Shown here: positions 1 through 8,723 of the stretch, piece after piece | How the letters are laid out: every line of letters begins with the position of its first letter | Numbering within the stretch: position 1 is the first letter of the stretch | Notes under the pieces: generated by a model | Seen by the model: only the letters and a program-made list of their open reading frames with translations | Database searches by the model: none | Told to the model about the DNA's origin: nothing | NCBI GenBank assembly: GCA_041389885.1 | Contig: JAWKRB010000021.1 | Location: 81,760 to 145,759, forward strand | Direction: 5' to 3' | DNA length: 64,000 nt | Source of the DNA: JAWKRB01 sp041389885 | GTDB lineage: Bacteria > Myxococcota_A > Polyangia > Polyangiales > Ga0077539 | Program-made: the position numbers and the translations under genes

Positions 1-161
1 AAGGTCGGCGTGAGCGCGAAGCGCCCCTGGCGGTACTGCACCAGGCGGGCGACGGAGCGCGCGCCGGCCAGGGGGCCACGGAGCTGAATTTCCTGAGCGG
101 CGGCGGGCGACGACGCGAGCGCGACACCAGCAAGCACGAGGGGGGCGAGCAGACGCTTCAT
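1..161 (-). CDS. Outer-membrane beta-barrel protein, N-terminus only (cut by window edge)
   Basis: The gene runs leftward and its 3' end lies outside the window, so only about 53 codons are visible. It starts with a signal peptide (MKRLLAPLVLAGVALA) ending in an AAAQ cleavage region, then EIQLRGPLAGARSVARL and a YRQGRF segment. A short Ala-Gln junction followed by a Tyr-Arg-x-Gly-Arg-Phe stretch resembles the start of myxobacterial outer-membrane barrel proteins and parallels the YALRNRRFEI stretch of the gene just upstream. It follows that gene by 29 bases in the same direction, so the two are probably co-transcribed paralogues. The family is inferred; the barrel itself cannot be seen here. 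Confidence 0.55.
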   Translation of the reverse strand, partial: MKRLLAPLVLAGVALASSPAAAQEIQLRGPLAGARSVARLVQYRQGRFALTPT

Positions 162-190
162 CGACGAGTTCCTCGACGGTGCCTTGGCGA

Positions 191-1150
191 TCACTTCGGG
201 AGCCGGTAGTTGAAGGAGAACGGCAGAAAGAACGTGAGGCCCGCGGAGAGCATCACGTTGTCGGTCAGCGCGTTGGACGAGGTCCAATTCGCCGGGTTGC
301 GGCGACAGTCGGCGCAGGTCGTAGAGGCCCGACCGTTCACGACCGCAGACTCCCGGAAGTTGGTCCGGGTGTTCTCCAGCAGCTCGGGATAGATGAAATT
401 CCTCAGCTCCAGGGTGATCGCCACGGAGCGGGAGACGAACACGCGGAAGCCGATGCCCGCGTCGAACATGATCGCCGTGTTCCAGTCGAAGGTGCGAACC
501 TCCGGGTCGATCGCGGGGATCGGCCGGGACCGCATGATCCCGACGCCGGCCGTCAGGTACATGTCCCAGTGGAAGATGAAGCGGTTGAACATCGAGAACT
601 TCCCGTACAGAGGCACGTACGAGAAGTTCAGCGCCGCCGCGAGCTGGTACTCGTTGATCGGCACCGCGAGCTGCGTCGAGCGCCCGACGTTGTAGTTCAC
701 GTCGGACACGCTGTTGAGCCCCTGGAAGAACACCCCCGTGAGCCCGACGGACAGCACGTTGGAGATCCAGTAGTTCATCGTGAGGCCGATGCCCGTGTGC
801 GACACGAACGGGTCGTTCAGCGCGACGTTCACCGAGGGGTTGATCTCGAAGCGCCGGTTGCGCAGCGCGTAGATCTGCTGCGCGGCGTAGATCTCCTCGT
901 TGAGGGGATGGTGCTGCGCCGTCACCTCTCCGCCCGGAACGGTCAGCTGAAGCTGCGCCCCCGTGTCGCCGCTCTGCCCCGCGGGTGGCGTCGGGGTCTC
1001 GGCGGCGGCCTCATCCGCGGAGATAACCATCTCCCCGCTGTCTTGACCCGCCGACGCCCCGCCCGCGGGCGGCTGCTGCGCCGACGCGGTGAGAGGGACC
1101 GTCAACGCGGCCGCGGTCAACATCACCCTGGCGATCGTCGTGCGAGCCAT
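191..1150 (-). CDS. Outer-membrane beta-barrel domain protein (myxobacterial type)
   Basis: This 319-residue secreted protein starts at ATG 1150, preceded by a purine-rich AGGAAG site. The open frame continues 70 codons upstream, but that part lacks a signal sequence. Residues 1-25 form a signal peptide ending in TASAQ. A Pro/Gly/Asp-rich spacer follows to about residue 75. The rest alternates aromatic and polar residues as in short beta strands (for example SVNVALNDPF, IGLTMNYWISN, FRVFVSRSVAITLELR) and ends with FNYRLPK, a terminal hydrophobic strand typical of barrels. Two Cys in a CADC motif near residue 280 could form a loop disulfide. It matches in style the outer-membrane beta-barrel family common in Myxococcota, often found in tandem. 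The next gene starts 29 bases downstream and looks like a paralogue. Its precise role is unknown. Confidence 0.75.
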   Translation of the reverse strand: MARTTIARVMLTAAALTVPLTASAQQPPAGGASAGQDSGEMVISADEAAAETPTPPAGQSGDTGAQLQLTVPGGEVTAQHHPLNEEIYAAQQIYALRNRRFEINPSVNVALNDPFVSHTGIGLTMNYWISNVLSVGLTGVFFQGLNSVSDVNYNVGRSTQLAVPINEYQLAAALNFSYVPLYGKFSMFNRFIFHWDMYLTAGVGIMRSRPIPAIDPEVRTFDWNTAIMFDAGIGFRVFVSRSVAITLELRNFIYPELLENTRTNFRESAVVNGRASTTCADCRRNPANWTSSNALTDNVMLSAGLTFFLPFSFNYRLPK

Positions 1151-1356
1151 CGTGCTTCCTGTCCTCAACCCCACCGGTTCCTCACGTGCCGGCGTCACCT
1201 TCGAAGACTCACCGTGTTGCGTGCTCATGTTCGAAGTTCGCGTGCCTCGCCAGAGCGGCGGGGCGGACCCTAACATAGCGCGTTCGAGCGTCGCAATACT
1301 GCTCTGCACCGAGCCGCCGATGCGACGCAAATCATTGTGCTGCAAGGGTTTTCTAC

Positions 1357-2913
1357 TCACGCCGCGGCGTCCTCGGAGCGCGCGAAGAGCGCGTCGACGA
1401 AATCGTCGGCGTCGAACTCGCGCAGGTCTGCGCTCTTCTCTCCGACCCCGATGAAGCGCACCGGGAGCTTGAACTCCTCGGCCACGGCCAGGATGACCCC
1501 GCCCTTGGCGGTGCCGTCGAGCTTGGTGAGCACCACGCCCGAGAGCTTGATCGAGTCGCTGAACTCACGCGCCTGGCTGATGGCGTTCTGCCCCGTGGTC
1601 GCGTCGAGCACCAGGAGGGTCTCGTGCGGCGCGCCGGGGAGGGCCTTGGCGCAGGAGTCGTGGATCTTGCGGAGCTCTTCCATCAGCGGCGCCTTGGTCT
1701 GCAGCCGCCCGGCGGTGTCGGCGAGGATCACGTCTACGCCGTCGCGGGCGCCCTGCTGCAGCGCCTCGAAGATCACCGCGCTGGGCTTCGCGCCGTCTTT
1801 GCCCTTGTAGATCTGCACGCCGATGCGACGCGCCCACATCTCCAGCTGCTGCACCGCCGCCGCGCGGAACGTGTCGCCCGCCGCCAGGAGGACCTTCTTG
1901 CCCTCTTCCTTGTAGCGGTCGGCCAGCTTCGCGATGGTGGTGGTCTTGCCCGCGCCGTTGACGCCCACCATCAAGATCACCAGCGGCCCCGACGCGGCCC
2001 TCGCGCCGAAGCCCGCCGCGTCGGTCTTCAACATCGCCCGCGCGTCTTCTTTCAGCGCGTCCCACGCCTTGCCGTCGTCGAGGAGCTCCTTGCGCGCCAT
2101 GCGCGCCTTGAGCGACTCCACCAGGCGTGCGGTCGCCCCGGCGCCGATGTCGCCGGTGAGCATGGTCTCTTCGATCTCCTCGATGAGCCCGAGGTCGATC
2201 TCCTTCTTGCCCCCGAACACGTCGAAGAGCCGCTGCATCCAGCCCTTGCGGGTCTGGGTGAGCCCGGTCTTGAGCGCGGTGAGGTCCTTCGGCGCCGCCT
2301 TGGCCGCGGGCGCCGCCTTCGGGGCCTCGGGGGCCTTCGCCTCGGGGGCCTTCGCCTCGGGGGCCGCGGGCGTCTCGACCTTCGCCTCGGGGGCCGCGGG
2401 CGTCTCGACCTTCGCCTCGGGGGCCGCGGGCGTCTCGACCTTCGCCTCCGGGGCCTTCGCCTCGGGCGCCGCGGGCGTCTCGACCTTCGCCTCGGGGGCC
2501 TTCGCCTCGGGCTGCTCGGTCGCTTCGGTCTGCTTGGCCCGGGGCGTCTCGGCGAGGGTGGTCTTGATCGACGCGTCGGCCTGCGCGGACCGGGCCTTCT
2601 CGGCCTTCTCGGCCTTCGCCTTGGCCTTCTCGGCCCTGGCCTTGGCCTTGCCGCTCTTGGGCTCAGGCTTCTCGGCCTTCGCCGCGGGCTTCTCGGCCTT
2701 CGCCTCGGGCTTCTCAGCCTTCGCCTCGGGCTTCTCGGCCTTCGCCGCGGGCGCGCTGGACCCGGTCTCTTCAGCCCCCGCGGACGCCTTCGTCGAGGGC
2801 TCGGGCAGCTTCTCGAGGTCCTCGCTCGGAGGCAGGAGGGGCTTCTCGCGCATGACGAAGTACGCCACCGCGATCAGGACAACGAGAACGACGACGATCA
2901 GGACGGGCGTCAT
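1357..2913 (-). CDS. ftsY: Signal recognition particle receptor FtsY
   Basis: FtsY is the SRP-receptor GTPase that docks ribosome-nascent-chain-SRP complexes at the inner membrane. The C-terminal NG domain (about residues 215-518) is complete: P-loop GVNGAGKTTT near 317, DTFRAAA, G3 DTAGR near 397, G4 TKLD near 464 and the closing GVGEK. The N-terminus is unusual. Residues 2-21 form a predicted transmembrane helix (LIVVVLVVLIAVAYFVM), followed by about 190 residues of low-complexity Ala/Glu/Pro/Lys sequence with repeated KAEKPEA and EAKVETPAAP units. Most proteobacterial FtsY proteins carry a soluble acidic A domain instead. The start ATG at 2913 is the first possible start in front of the helix. 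The barrel gene follows about 200 bases downstream on the same strand. Confidence 0.95.
   Translation of the reverse strand: MTPVLIVVVLVVLIAVAYFVMREKPLLPPSEDLEKLPEPSTKASAGAEETGSSAPAAKAEKPEAKAEKPEAKAEKPAAKAEKPEPKSGKAKARAEKAKAKAEKAEKARSAQADASIKTTLAETPRAKQTEATEQPEAKAPEAKVETPAAPEAKAPEAKVETPAAPEAKVETPAAPEAKVETPAAPEAKAPEAKAPEAPKAAPAAKAAPKDLTALKTGLTQTRKGWMQRLFDVFGGKKEIDLGLIEEIEETMLTGDIGAGATARLVESLKARMARKELLDDGKAWDALKEDARAMLKTDAAGFGARAASGPLVILMVGVNGAGKTTTIAKLADRYKEEGKKVLLAAGDTFRAAAVQQLEMWARRIGVQIYKGKDGAKPSAVIFEALQQGARDGVDVILADTAGRLQTKAPLMEELRKIHDSCAKALPGAPHETLLVLDATTGQNAISQAREFSDSIKLSGVVLTKLDGTAKGGVILAVAEEFKLPVRFIGVGEKSADLREFDADDFVDALFARSEDAAA
2335..2510. repeat. In-frame tandem repeats in the ftsY linker
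   Basis: Several near-identical copies of a roughly 30-33-base unit encode EAKVETPAAP-type blocks on the minus strand. They lie inside the ftsY A domain and keep frame. Such repeats can change copy number by slippage, so linker length may differ between strains. Confidence 0.7.
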
Positions 2914-2997
2914 GAGAGGCTACGCCTCCTCCATGTGCAACGCAGACAGGGTTACGCCCGAGGGCGGCGCGACTCTATGGCGGGACGATTCAGCGCG

Positions 2998-4641
2998 TCA
3001 ACGCCGTTCCTGCATCGCAGAAGCGCCCGCGGCGCGCGCGGCGTCGGCGATGTCGTCGGCCGCGCGGAGCTCGTCGGGCCCTGGTGGACGCGGGCCGTAG
3101 CACCCCCGCTCGACCATCCCCACCAGCGGTCGGAGCGCGGCGTCGGCGCCCCCGCCCCGGGTCAGCTCCCTCGGCGTGGGCAGCGCGTCGGCCCGCCGCG
3201 CCGACTCGAGCCACGGGCGCAGCCGCGCGAAGAGCGCCTCGCGCCACGTCTGCATCGCCACCTGCACCCGGTACTCCCCCGGCTCGGGCAGGGGCACCTG
3301 CAGCGCGCGCGGCGCGAAGCCCTCGGCCTGGAGCGAGAGCTGACACGCCCCCTTCGCGCCCCCATACGCCAGCGGCGCGTTCGACACCTCGACCCAGGCC
3401 CCGTCGTCGACGCGCGCGCGCGCGCCCCGCACCGCGCCCCCCGTCGCGCGGTCGACCACCACCACCCGCAGCGTGATCCCCGCCGCCGCCGGCCGCGCGA
3501 CCCGGAGCACCTGGTCGACCCCGACGCGCGGCGCCTCGGGGTCCACGGGCGGATCGATCTCCTTGCGCCGCAGGGAGATCCAGCCCACGCCGAGGGCGGC
3601 GAGGAGCAGCGGCGCGGCGCCCCAGGCCCAGTGAATCGGCGGCGGCGGCGGCGGGGTGACCTCGAGCTCGGGGCTCTCCGAGGCGATGAACCACGGCTCG
3701 GTGGGCTCGAACACGGCCCGCACCGAGAGCCCGGCCTCGCTCAGGACCTCGGGGCCGAGGCGCACGCGAAAGTGCCCCTGGTCGTCGGCGCGCGCGGCGG
3801 CCAGGGTGCGCTCTCCGCGGTTGACCCGCAGCGCGGCGCCCGGCACCGGCGCGCCCCCCGCGAGGACCACCGCGCCGTGGAGCCACGCGCCCTCGCGCTC
3901 GTCTGCCTCGGCGTCTTCGCGCAGCAGCGAGACGGCGGTGCGCGCGCGCACGAGGAGCTCGCGCCCGGCGCCCTCGACGACGCGTCCGCGGCCCAGGTCC
4001 ACCCGCGGCACGATGCGCGCCGCGCCCGGCGCGCCGAAGCGCGTCACGGGGAACACCAGCGACACCCTCCCCGCCGCGTCGGTCGCCCCCGCGGCGAGGG
4101 GGCGCCGCCGCCCCGACGCGTCGAGCACCTGCGAGAGCTCCACCGCGAGCCTCGCGGGGGAGAGCGTCTGCACCTCGCCCACGCGCACCGTCACGATGGC
4201 CTCGACCGAGCCCTCGCCCAGGGTCACGCCCTCGCCCGGCAGCAGCAGGTCGGCGGTGACGAAGGGCGCGTCGAAATCGACGTCGATCTCGCCGCGCGCG
4301 GAGGCGGCGGTGCTGTCTCCCGCGAAGGTCCCGCTCACCCGCACCCGCCGCGAGCGCCCCACGTCGAGGCGCGCGACGCCGTCGCCGTTGTCGTCGGTGC
4401 GCAGCTCCTCCGCGCGCTCGCCCTGCCCCTCGGGGCGAAACCGCAGCGAGACCGCGCGCCGCGCGAGGGGCGCGCCCCGGTCGTCGCGGAGGTGCACCCG
4501 GACCGTCAGCGCCGACGTGCCCGCGGGCACCGCGGGGTCGAGGCGAAGCTCCGACGCGGCCACGACGTTCAGTCGGTACGCCTCGGCAGGGGCGCTGCGC
4601 AGGGTCGCGAGGCTCACGATCGCGGCGGTGAGGGTGCGCAC
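2998..4641 (-). CDS. Exported Ig-like domain protein with one membrane anchor
   Basis: This protein of about 547 residues has no recognised function. I chose GTG 4641 because a signal-like segment (MRTLTAAIVSLATLR...APAEA) follows at once and GAGG lies just upstream; a TTG 45 bases further upstream is possible. Residues 25-330 are rich in short beta strands of bacterial Ig-like or carboxypeptidase-regulatory type, including repeated GAPVPGAALRV, DDQGHFRVRL and DDNGDGVARLDV patterns. A Pro-rich stretch leads to a single transmembrane helix around residues 337-357 (WAWGAAPLLLAALGVGW). A further carboxypeptidase-regulatory-like fold and a charged tail lie beyond it. The likely topology is a periplasmic Ig-like region with a cytoplasmic tail. 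It lies about 85 bases upstream of ftsY on the same strand. Confidence 0.65.
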   Translation of the reverse strand: MRTLTAAIVSLATLRSAPAEAYRLNVVAASELRLDPAVPAGTSALTVRVHLRDDRGAPLARRAVSLRFRPEGQGERAEELRTDDNGDGVARLDVGRSRRVRVSGTFAGDSTAASARGEIDVDFDAPFVTADLLLPGEGVTLGEGSVEAIVTVRVGEVQTLSPARLAVELSQVLDASGRRRPLAAGATDAAGRVSLVFPVTRFGAPGAARIVPRVDLGRGRVVEGAGRELLVRARTAVSLLREDAEADEREGAWLHGAVVLAGGAPVPGAALRVNRGERTLAAARADDQGHFRVRLGPEVLSEAGLSVRAVFEPTEPWFIASESPELEVTPPPPPPIHWAWGAAPLLLAALGVGWISLRRKEIDPPVDPEAPRVGVDQVLRVARPAAAGITLRVVVVDRATGGAVRGARARVDDGAWVEVSNAPLAYGGAKGACQLSLQAEGFAPRALQVPLPEPGEYRVQVAMQTWREALFARLRPWLESARRADALPTPRELTRGGGADAALRPLVGMVERGCYGPRPPGPDELRAADDIADAARAAGASAMQERR

Positions 4642-4741
4642 CAGAGGGTCCTCGCTGACTCTGCACGCGCGCTCGACGCAGAGCAATCGCCTCGCCGATT
4701 CTCATCGCGTAGAGTGCCCCGCCAGGGGACCCGGCCCATCG

Positions 4742-5518
4742 ATGCAGACCGACACCAGCTCGCTACGCCCGAAGCGGAGGATCCGAAATTTCCTCCTCGA
4801 CCCGCAGTTTCAGCTCCGCTACGCGGGCCTCCTCGCAGGCTCGGCGGGCGCGCTGCTGATGCTCCTCGGCTCCGTCGTCGCGTCGACCAGCACCATGGCG
4901 ATCAACGAGGCCCGCGCGTCCACCGAGCTCGCGACCCTCGCCGTCGAGCAGGCCGCCCGCGCCGTCGCCGAGGGCGAGGCCAGCGCGCGGGTGCTGCGCC
5001 TGCACCAGCTCTCGCTCACCGAGCCCGACAGCGCCGCGGCGAGGGCCATCGAGGCCGAGCTCACCCGCGTCGACACCACCGCGCGGGGCGAGCTCGAGCG
5101 GGTGCGGGGCCTTCGGCAGCGCGCCGTGCTCCAGCGCGCCCGCGTCGAGGCGCTGCGCCCCCGGCTGCTCGTGTGGATCTTCGCCTCGGGCGTGGCCTTC
5201 GTGCTCGGCCTCGCCGCCATCGGGATCATCATCACGCACCGCGTGGTGGGCCCCGCGTGGCGCATGCGGCGGCTCCTCGCCAAGGTGGGCACGGGGGTGT
5301 TTCGCGTCGATGAGCGGCTGCGCAAGGGCGACGAGCTGGGCTCGCTCTTCGACTCCTTCGTGGCGATGGTCGACGCCCTGCGCCGAGCGCGCGAGGACGA
5401 GCTCGCCGAGCTCGACCGGGCGATCGCGCGGGTCGACGCGGGCTCGCCCGCCATGACCGCCCTTCAGGCGCTGAGGCGCAGGGTGCGCGCGCGGCTCAGC
5501 GACGCCCCGCCCGCTTGA
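4742..5518 (+). CDS. HAMP-domain membrane protein without an output domain
   Basis: This 258-residue protein has the architecture of the sensory half of a chemoreceptor or histidine kinase. Transmembrane helix 1 spans about 27-48 (YAGLLAGSAGALLMLLGSVVA). A periplasmic all-helical segment (about 50-140, rich in Ala, Glu and Arg) follows, then helix 2 at about 142-166 (LLVWIFASGVAFVLGLAAIGI). A HAMP linker (about 167-220) contains the expected Pro after the membrane exit and a GDELGSLFDSF motif. Only about 40 helical residues follow, so no kinase, cyclase or methyl-accepting domain is present and any signal must pass to a partner. It diverges from the Ig-like gene and ends inside the HEAT-repeat gene, with a 23-base tail-to-tail overlap. 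Confidence 0.75.
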   Translation: MQTDTSSLRPKRRIRNFLLDPQFQLRYAGLLAGSAGALLMLLGSVVASTSTMAINEARASTELATLAVEQAARAVAEGEASARVLRLHQLSLTEPDSAAARAIEAELTRVDTTARGELERVRGLRQRAVLQRARVEALRPRLLVWIFASGVAFVLGLAAIGIIITHRVVGPAWRMRRLLAKVGTGVFRVDERLRKGDELGSLFDSFVAMVDALRRAREDELAELDRAIARVDAGSPAMTALQALRRRVRARLSDAPPA

Positions 5519-6257
5519 GGGCGCCGTCTGCGTCGAAGGAGAAGGGCCCGTTGGGGAGCCTCGGGAGCACCGCCGCGACCTTCTCGCGGGCGGCCTCGCT
5601 GCACGGCCAGCCGCGCTCGTGGAGCCCGTCGGCGAGGGTGGTCTTGATGCGCATCGAGTCCTCGCGGGCGAGGAGCTCGAGGAGCGCGTCGGCGGTCGAG
5701 GGCGCGTCCTGCGCGAGGATCGTGCGCACGGTGTGAAAGCGCGCGTCTTCGCTCACGTCGTCGAGGAAGGGCAGCAGCGCGTCGGCGACGCGGGGGTCTT
5801 GCAGCTCCTCGAGGGCGATGATCGCCTGGATCTTTCGCTCGGGGTTCTTCTGATAGTTCGTGTCCTCCCGCGAGAGGATGTCGACCATCTCGCTCACGAA
5901 CTCCTCTTCGGACACCAGCGCGCGGAGCATCTTCAGCGGCCAGTTCACCGAGTTGGTCTTGAGCAGGTACTCCTTCACGGGCCCGACGGCGGACTCGCCC
6001 GCGTTCGAGATCGCCTCGAGGATGTACCCCTTCTCCTCGCGGTCGGTGATCGTCGGGTCGACGGTGAAGTTGTACCTGGGGAGCAGCGCGCGCCAGGCCT
6101 CCTCGGTGCCCAGGCGACAGAGGTACTCGATCGACGCGAAGCGGTCGGGGCTCATCGCCCGCTTGTCGAGAACCCGCTCCGCGTGGCGCAGCAGCGCCTT
6201 CTCCTGGGCGTCGCCTGAGGCGCCGCCCTTAGCCTTGAAGAAATCAAAGAGTCCCAT
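5496..6257 (-). CDS. HEAT-repeat protein
   Basis: This 253-residue cytoplasmic protein is made of paired helices typical of HEAT or armadillo-like scaffolds. Examples are VSEDARFHTVRTIL and SMRIKTTLADGLHERG, with recurrent ALLELLAR- and ALLPFLDD-type segments. It starts MGLFDFFKAKGG, a short amphipathic lead found on several myxobacterial HEAT proteins. There is no enzymatic motif, so a protein-binding role is inferred. It lies 54 bases downstream of the sensor-like gene 6312-7430 on the same strand, and its 3' end overlaps the HAMP gene by 23 bases on the opposite strand. Confidence 0.75.
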   Translation of the reverse strand: MGLFDFFKAKGGASGDAQEKALLRHAERVLDKRAMSPDRFASIEYLCRLGTEEAWRALLPRYNFTVDPTITDREEKGYILEAISNAGESAVGPVKEYLLKTNSVNWPLKMLRALVSEEEFVSEMVDILSREDTNYQKNPERKIQAIIALEELQDPRVADALLPFLDDVSEDARFHTVRTILAQDAPSTADALLELLAREDSMRIKTTLADGLHERGWPCSEAAREKVAAVLPRLPNGPFSFDADGALKRAGRR

Positions 6258-6311
6258 CTGTCCTCGGTGTCAGGCGGCGCGCGCGGAGGGTCGCCGCTGG
6301 AAGGGTGCGTC

Positions 6312-7430
6312 TCAGGAGCTGCCCTCGCCCTGGTCCTCGTCGTCGACGGAGCCCAGGAGCTGGTTGACGCGGTAGATCACCCCGCCGAGCTCCTCGTGTT
6401 CAACCTGGATGCGGTGGTGGGGATTCCCGTTGATCACCTGCAGCAGCCCGTCTTCGATCTGCTCGATGGGCTTCTGGAGGTAGAGCGCGAGGTAGAGGTT
6501 GTACGCCGTCACCAGCAGCACCCCGAGGAGCGTCGCGAGGAGCACCGGGGCCGCGACGTCGGTCGCCGGCGCGCGGGCCTGCGTGAGGCTGCGGAGCACC
6601 ACCGCGCCGCCGACCCGGCCGTCACTCGCGCCGGGCATGGGCATCGCGGCGAGGCGGTACTCCTGACCGCCCAGGGTGAGCGTGTGGCGCGTGCGCGCGC
6701 CGAAGAGGTTGGCGCCCTGCGCGCCGAGCCAGCGGCTGAGCTGCTCCTTCTCGGCCTGCTGCCCCACCGAGAGCGACTGCACCGTGAAGCGCTCGCCCTC
6801 GCGGAACACGTACCCCACGCCCACGCCCACGCGGCTCGCGTCGTTGCGCGCGGCGCTGTCGGCCGGGGTGAAGCCCACGAGGAGGGCGCCGCGGGGGTGC
6901 CCCTCGCCCATCACCGGGACCACCGCGACCTCGAACCAGCTCTGCTCGCTGTAGTGAATGTAGTCGCGCACCTTCGCGCCGCGAGGGCCCGTGAGCGCGC
7001 GCGCCACGGCGGGGAACTGCCCGCGGAGGTCGCGGTTCACGTCCTGGTTGCGCTCGACGTTGCGGGCGATCACCCGCCCCGCGTCGTCGATGACGGCCAC
7101 GAGGTCGGCGGGGCGGTTACGCCCCGGGAGGCGCGCGTAGGCCCGCGCCTGCTGCTCGGCGAAGGCGAAGGCCGCGTCGCGGCGGGCGCTCTCGCTCTCC
7201 TGCGCGAAGACCGCCGCGAGCTCGGGAGACGCCGCGCCGACCTCCACCGCGTCGAGGAGCGCCTCGCCGGCCTGATCGCGCACCGCCGCCAGGAGTTGCA
7301 CGCCGCGGTCGACGGAGGGGTCGATGTCGACGACGAGCGCCTCGGCGGCGTTGTTGAACGCCAGCCTCCAACCCACCAGGCCGACGATGAGCACGGCGAT
7401 GAGGTTTCCGATCAGCAGCTTCCAACGCAT
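6312..7430 (-). CDS. Membrane sensor-like protein with extracytoplasmic domain and HAMP-like tail
   Basis: The 372-residue product has an N-terminal membrane helix (about 4-24, LLIGNLIAVLIVGLVGW), a periplasmic domain of about 265 residues and a second helix at about 293-318 (PVLLATLLGVLLVTAYNLYLAL). A HAMP-like tail (about 319-360) contains KPIEQIEDGLLQVINGN. The periplasmic part contains Cache/PAS-like strands (DLVAVIDDAGRVIARN, WFEVAVVPVMGEG, GALLVGF), which suggests ligand sensing. As in the HAMP gene at 4742, no kinase or methyl-accepting domain follows. ATG 7430 directly precedes the first helix and has a GGAGC site in front; the open frame continues upstream without a helix, so I rejected the longer start. 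The Cache assignment is inferred from pattern only. Confidence 0.7.
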   Translation of the reverse strand: MRWKLLIGNLIAVLIVGLVGWRLAFNNAAEALVVDIDPSVDRGVQLLAAVRDQAGEALLDAVEVGAASPELAAVFAQESESARRDAAFAFAEQQARAYARLPGRNRPADLVAVIDDAGRVIARNVERNQDVNRDLRGQFPAVARALTGPRGAKVRDYIHYSEQSWFEVAVVPVMGEGHPRGALLVGFTPADSAARNDASRVGVGVGYVFREGERFTVQSLSVGQQAEKEQLSRWLGAQGANLFGARTRHTLTLGGQEYRLAAMPMPGASDGRVGGAVVLRSLTQARAPATDVAAPVLLATLLGVLLVTAYNLYLALYLQKPIEQIEDGLLQVINGNPHHRIQVEHEELGGVIYRVNQLLGSVDDEDQGEGSS

Positions 7431-7627
7431 CCTAAGGCTCCGCTCCGGGGTGATGAGTACCCCATAGGACCAGGTGCCCGTCGTCGGTCTGAGAGAAGCT
7501 TCGCTCTCCCCTCGGACGATCCGCTGACCCCAGCGGAAACCCCCTGGCGCACGGCAGGCGATGGCGATACTGAACGTCGCAGGTAACACCCGCGTCGATC
7601 GCAGGTCAAGACGCACCTGGAGCCCTC

Positions 7628-8692
7628 ATGCACGGTGAATCTCGCAGCGCGGCGAGGATGATCGCGTACACCGACCCTCGCTTCGCCGAGCACGCGCCGC
7701 TCGGATTTCACCCCGAGCGCCCCGAACGCCTCGCCAGCGCCGAGCGGGGCCTCGCCCGGGCCCGGGGGTCGATCGCCGAGAGCGTCGACGGTGTGACCCG
7801 CAGCGCCACCCGCGAGGAGCTGGAGCGGGTGCACAGCCCGCGGCACCTCGACCGCCTCGAGTCGGTGCTCCTCGACCGCGGCGCGGGCTTTCTCGACGGG
7901 GACACCTACTACGGCCCGCACTCGCGCCGGGCGGCCTGGCTCGCGGCGGGCTCGGGCTGCGCGATGGTCGAGGCGCTGCTGCGCGGCGAGGCCGACGTGG
8001 GCGTGCTCCTCGCGCGCCCGCCGGGGCACCACGCGACCCGCGACCGGGCGATGGGCTTCTGCCTGCTCAACAACATCGCCGTGGCCGCCGCGCACGCGCG
8101 CTTCCTGGGCGCGCGCCGCGTCGCCGTGGTCGACTGGGACGTGCACCACGGCAACGGCACGCAAGACATCTTCTACGCCGACCCCTCGGTGCTCTTCGTC
8201 TCGCTCCACGAGTCGCCGCTCTACCCCGACAGCGGGTTCACCCAGGAGCTCGGCGAGGGCGACGGCCGGGGGACGACCGTGAACATCCCCCTCCCCGCGG
8301 GCAGCGACGGCGGCGCCTACGCCCTGGCCTTCGAGCGCGTGGTGCTCCCGGTGCTGCACGAGTGGGCGCCCGACCTGCTGCTGATCTCCGCGGGCTTCGA
8401 CGCCCACGCCCGCGACCCCCTCGCGAACATGCGCCTCGAGGAGCCCGACTACCGCTGGATGGCCGCGCGGCTCCGCGAGGTGGCCGCCGCGCACGGCGCG
8501 GGGCGCGTGGGGATGTTCCTCGAGGGCGGGTATGACCTGGGCGCGCTGGAGCGCAGCGTCGAGGCGGCGGCGCTCGGGCTGATGTCGCCCTACCCCCGCA
8601 AGCACCCGCGCTCCAGCGACGAGGCCAGCACCGAGGCCGCGCTCTACCGCGTCGTCGCCGCCCAGCGCCCGTACTGGAAGCACCTTCGCTGA
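7628..8692 (+). CDS. Histone deacetylase family protein (zinc amidohydrolase)
   Basis: This family hydrolyses acetyl-lysine or acetylpolyamine amides with a zinc centre. The 354-residue protein is full length for the family. It carries the signature ARPPGHHA (catalytic His pair near residues 133-134), GFCLLNNIA, the metal-binding VVDWDVHHGNGTQD near 167-180 and the SAGFDAHARDPL metal Asp near 257, plus a late FLEGGYD loop. It is closest in pattern to bacterial class II-like deacetylases and AcuC-type proteins; its substrate cannot be told from sequence. The start could be this ATG or an internal ATG 30 bases on (MIAYTDPRF). It is divergent from the sensor gene, and a short hairpin follows its stop. 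Confidence 0.9.
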   Translation: MHGESRSAARMIAYTDPRFAEHAPLGFHPERPERLASAERGLARARGSIAESVDGVTRSATREELERVHSPRHLDRLESVLLDRGAGFLDGDTYYGPHSRRAAWLAAGSGCAMVEALLRGEADVGVLLARPPGHHATRDRAMGFCLLNNIAVAAAHARFLGARRVAVVDWDVHHGNGTQDIFYADPSVLFVSLHESPLYPDSGFTQELGEGDGRGTTVNIPLPAGSDGGAYALAFERVVLPVLHEWAPDLLLISAGFDAHARDPLANMRLEEPDYRWMAARLREVAAAHGAGRVGMFLEGGYDLGALERSVEAAALGLMSPYPRKHPRSSDEASTEAALYRVVAAQRPYWKHLR

Positions 8693-8696
8693 CACC

Positions 8697-8721
8697 GATC
8701 TCCCTGCGCCGCAGGGGGATC
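8697..8721. terminator. Bidirectional terminator-like hairpin
   Basis: An 11-base stem (GATCTCCCTGC pairing with GCAGGGGGATC, one mismatch) with a 3-base loop lies between the convergent ends of the deacetylase-like gene and the SRPBCC lipoprotein gene. There is no clear T-tract, which is common in very GC-rich genomes. Confidence 0.5.
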
Positions 8722-8723
8722 GA

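Noticed and set aside
1624..5313. A 1,229-codon open frame antisense to ftsY and the Ig-like gene
   Set aside because: Arg/Gly/Leu-rich composition with no motifs, produced by the GC-rich codon usage of the real genes on the other strand.
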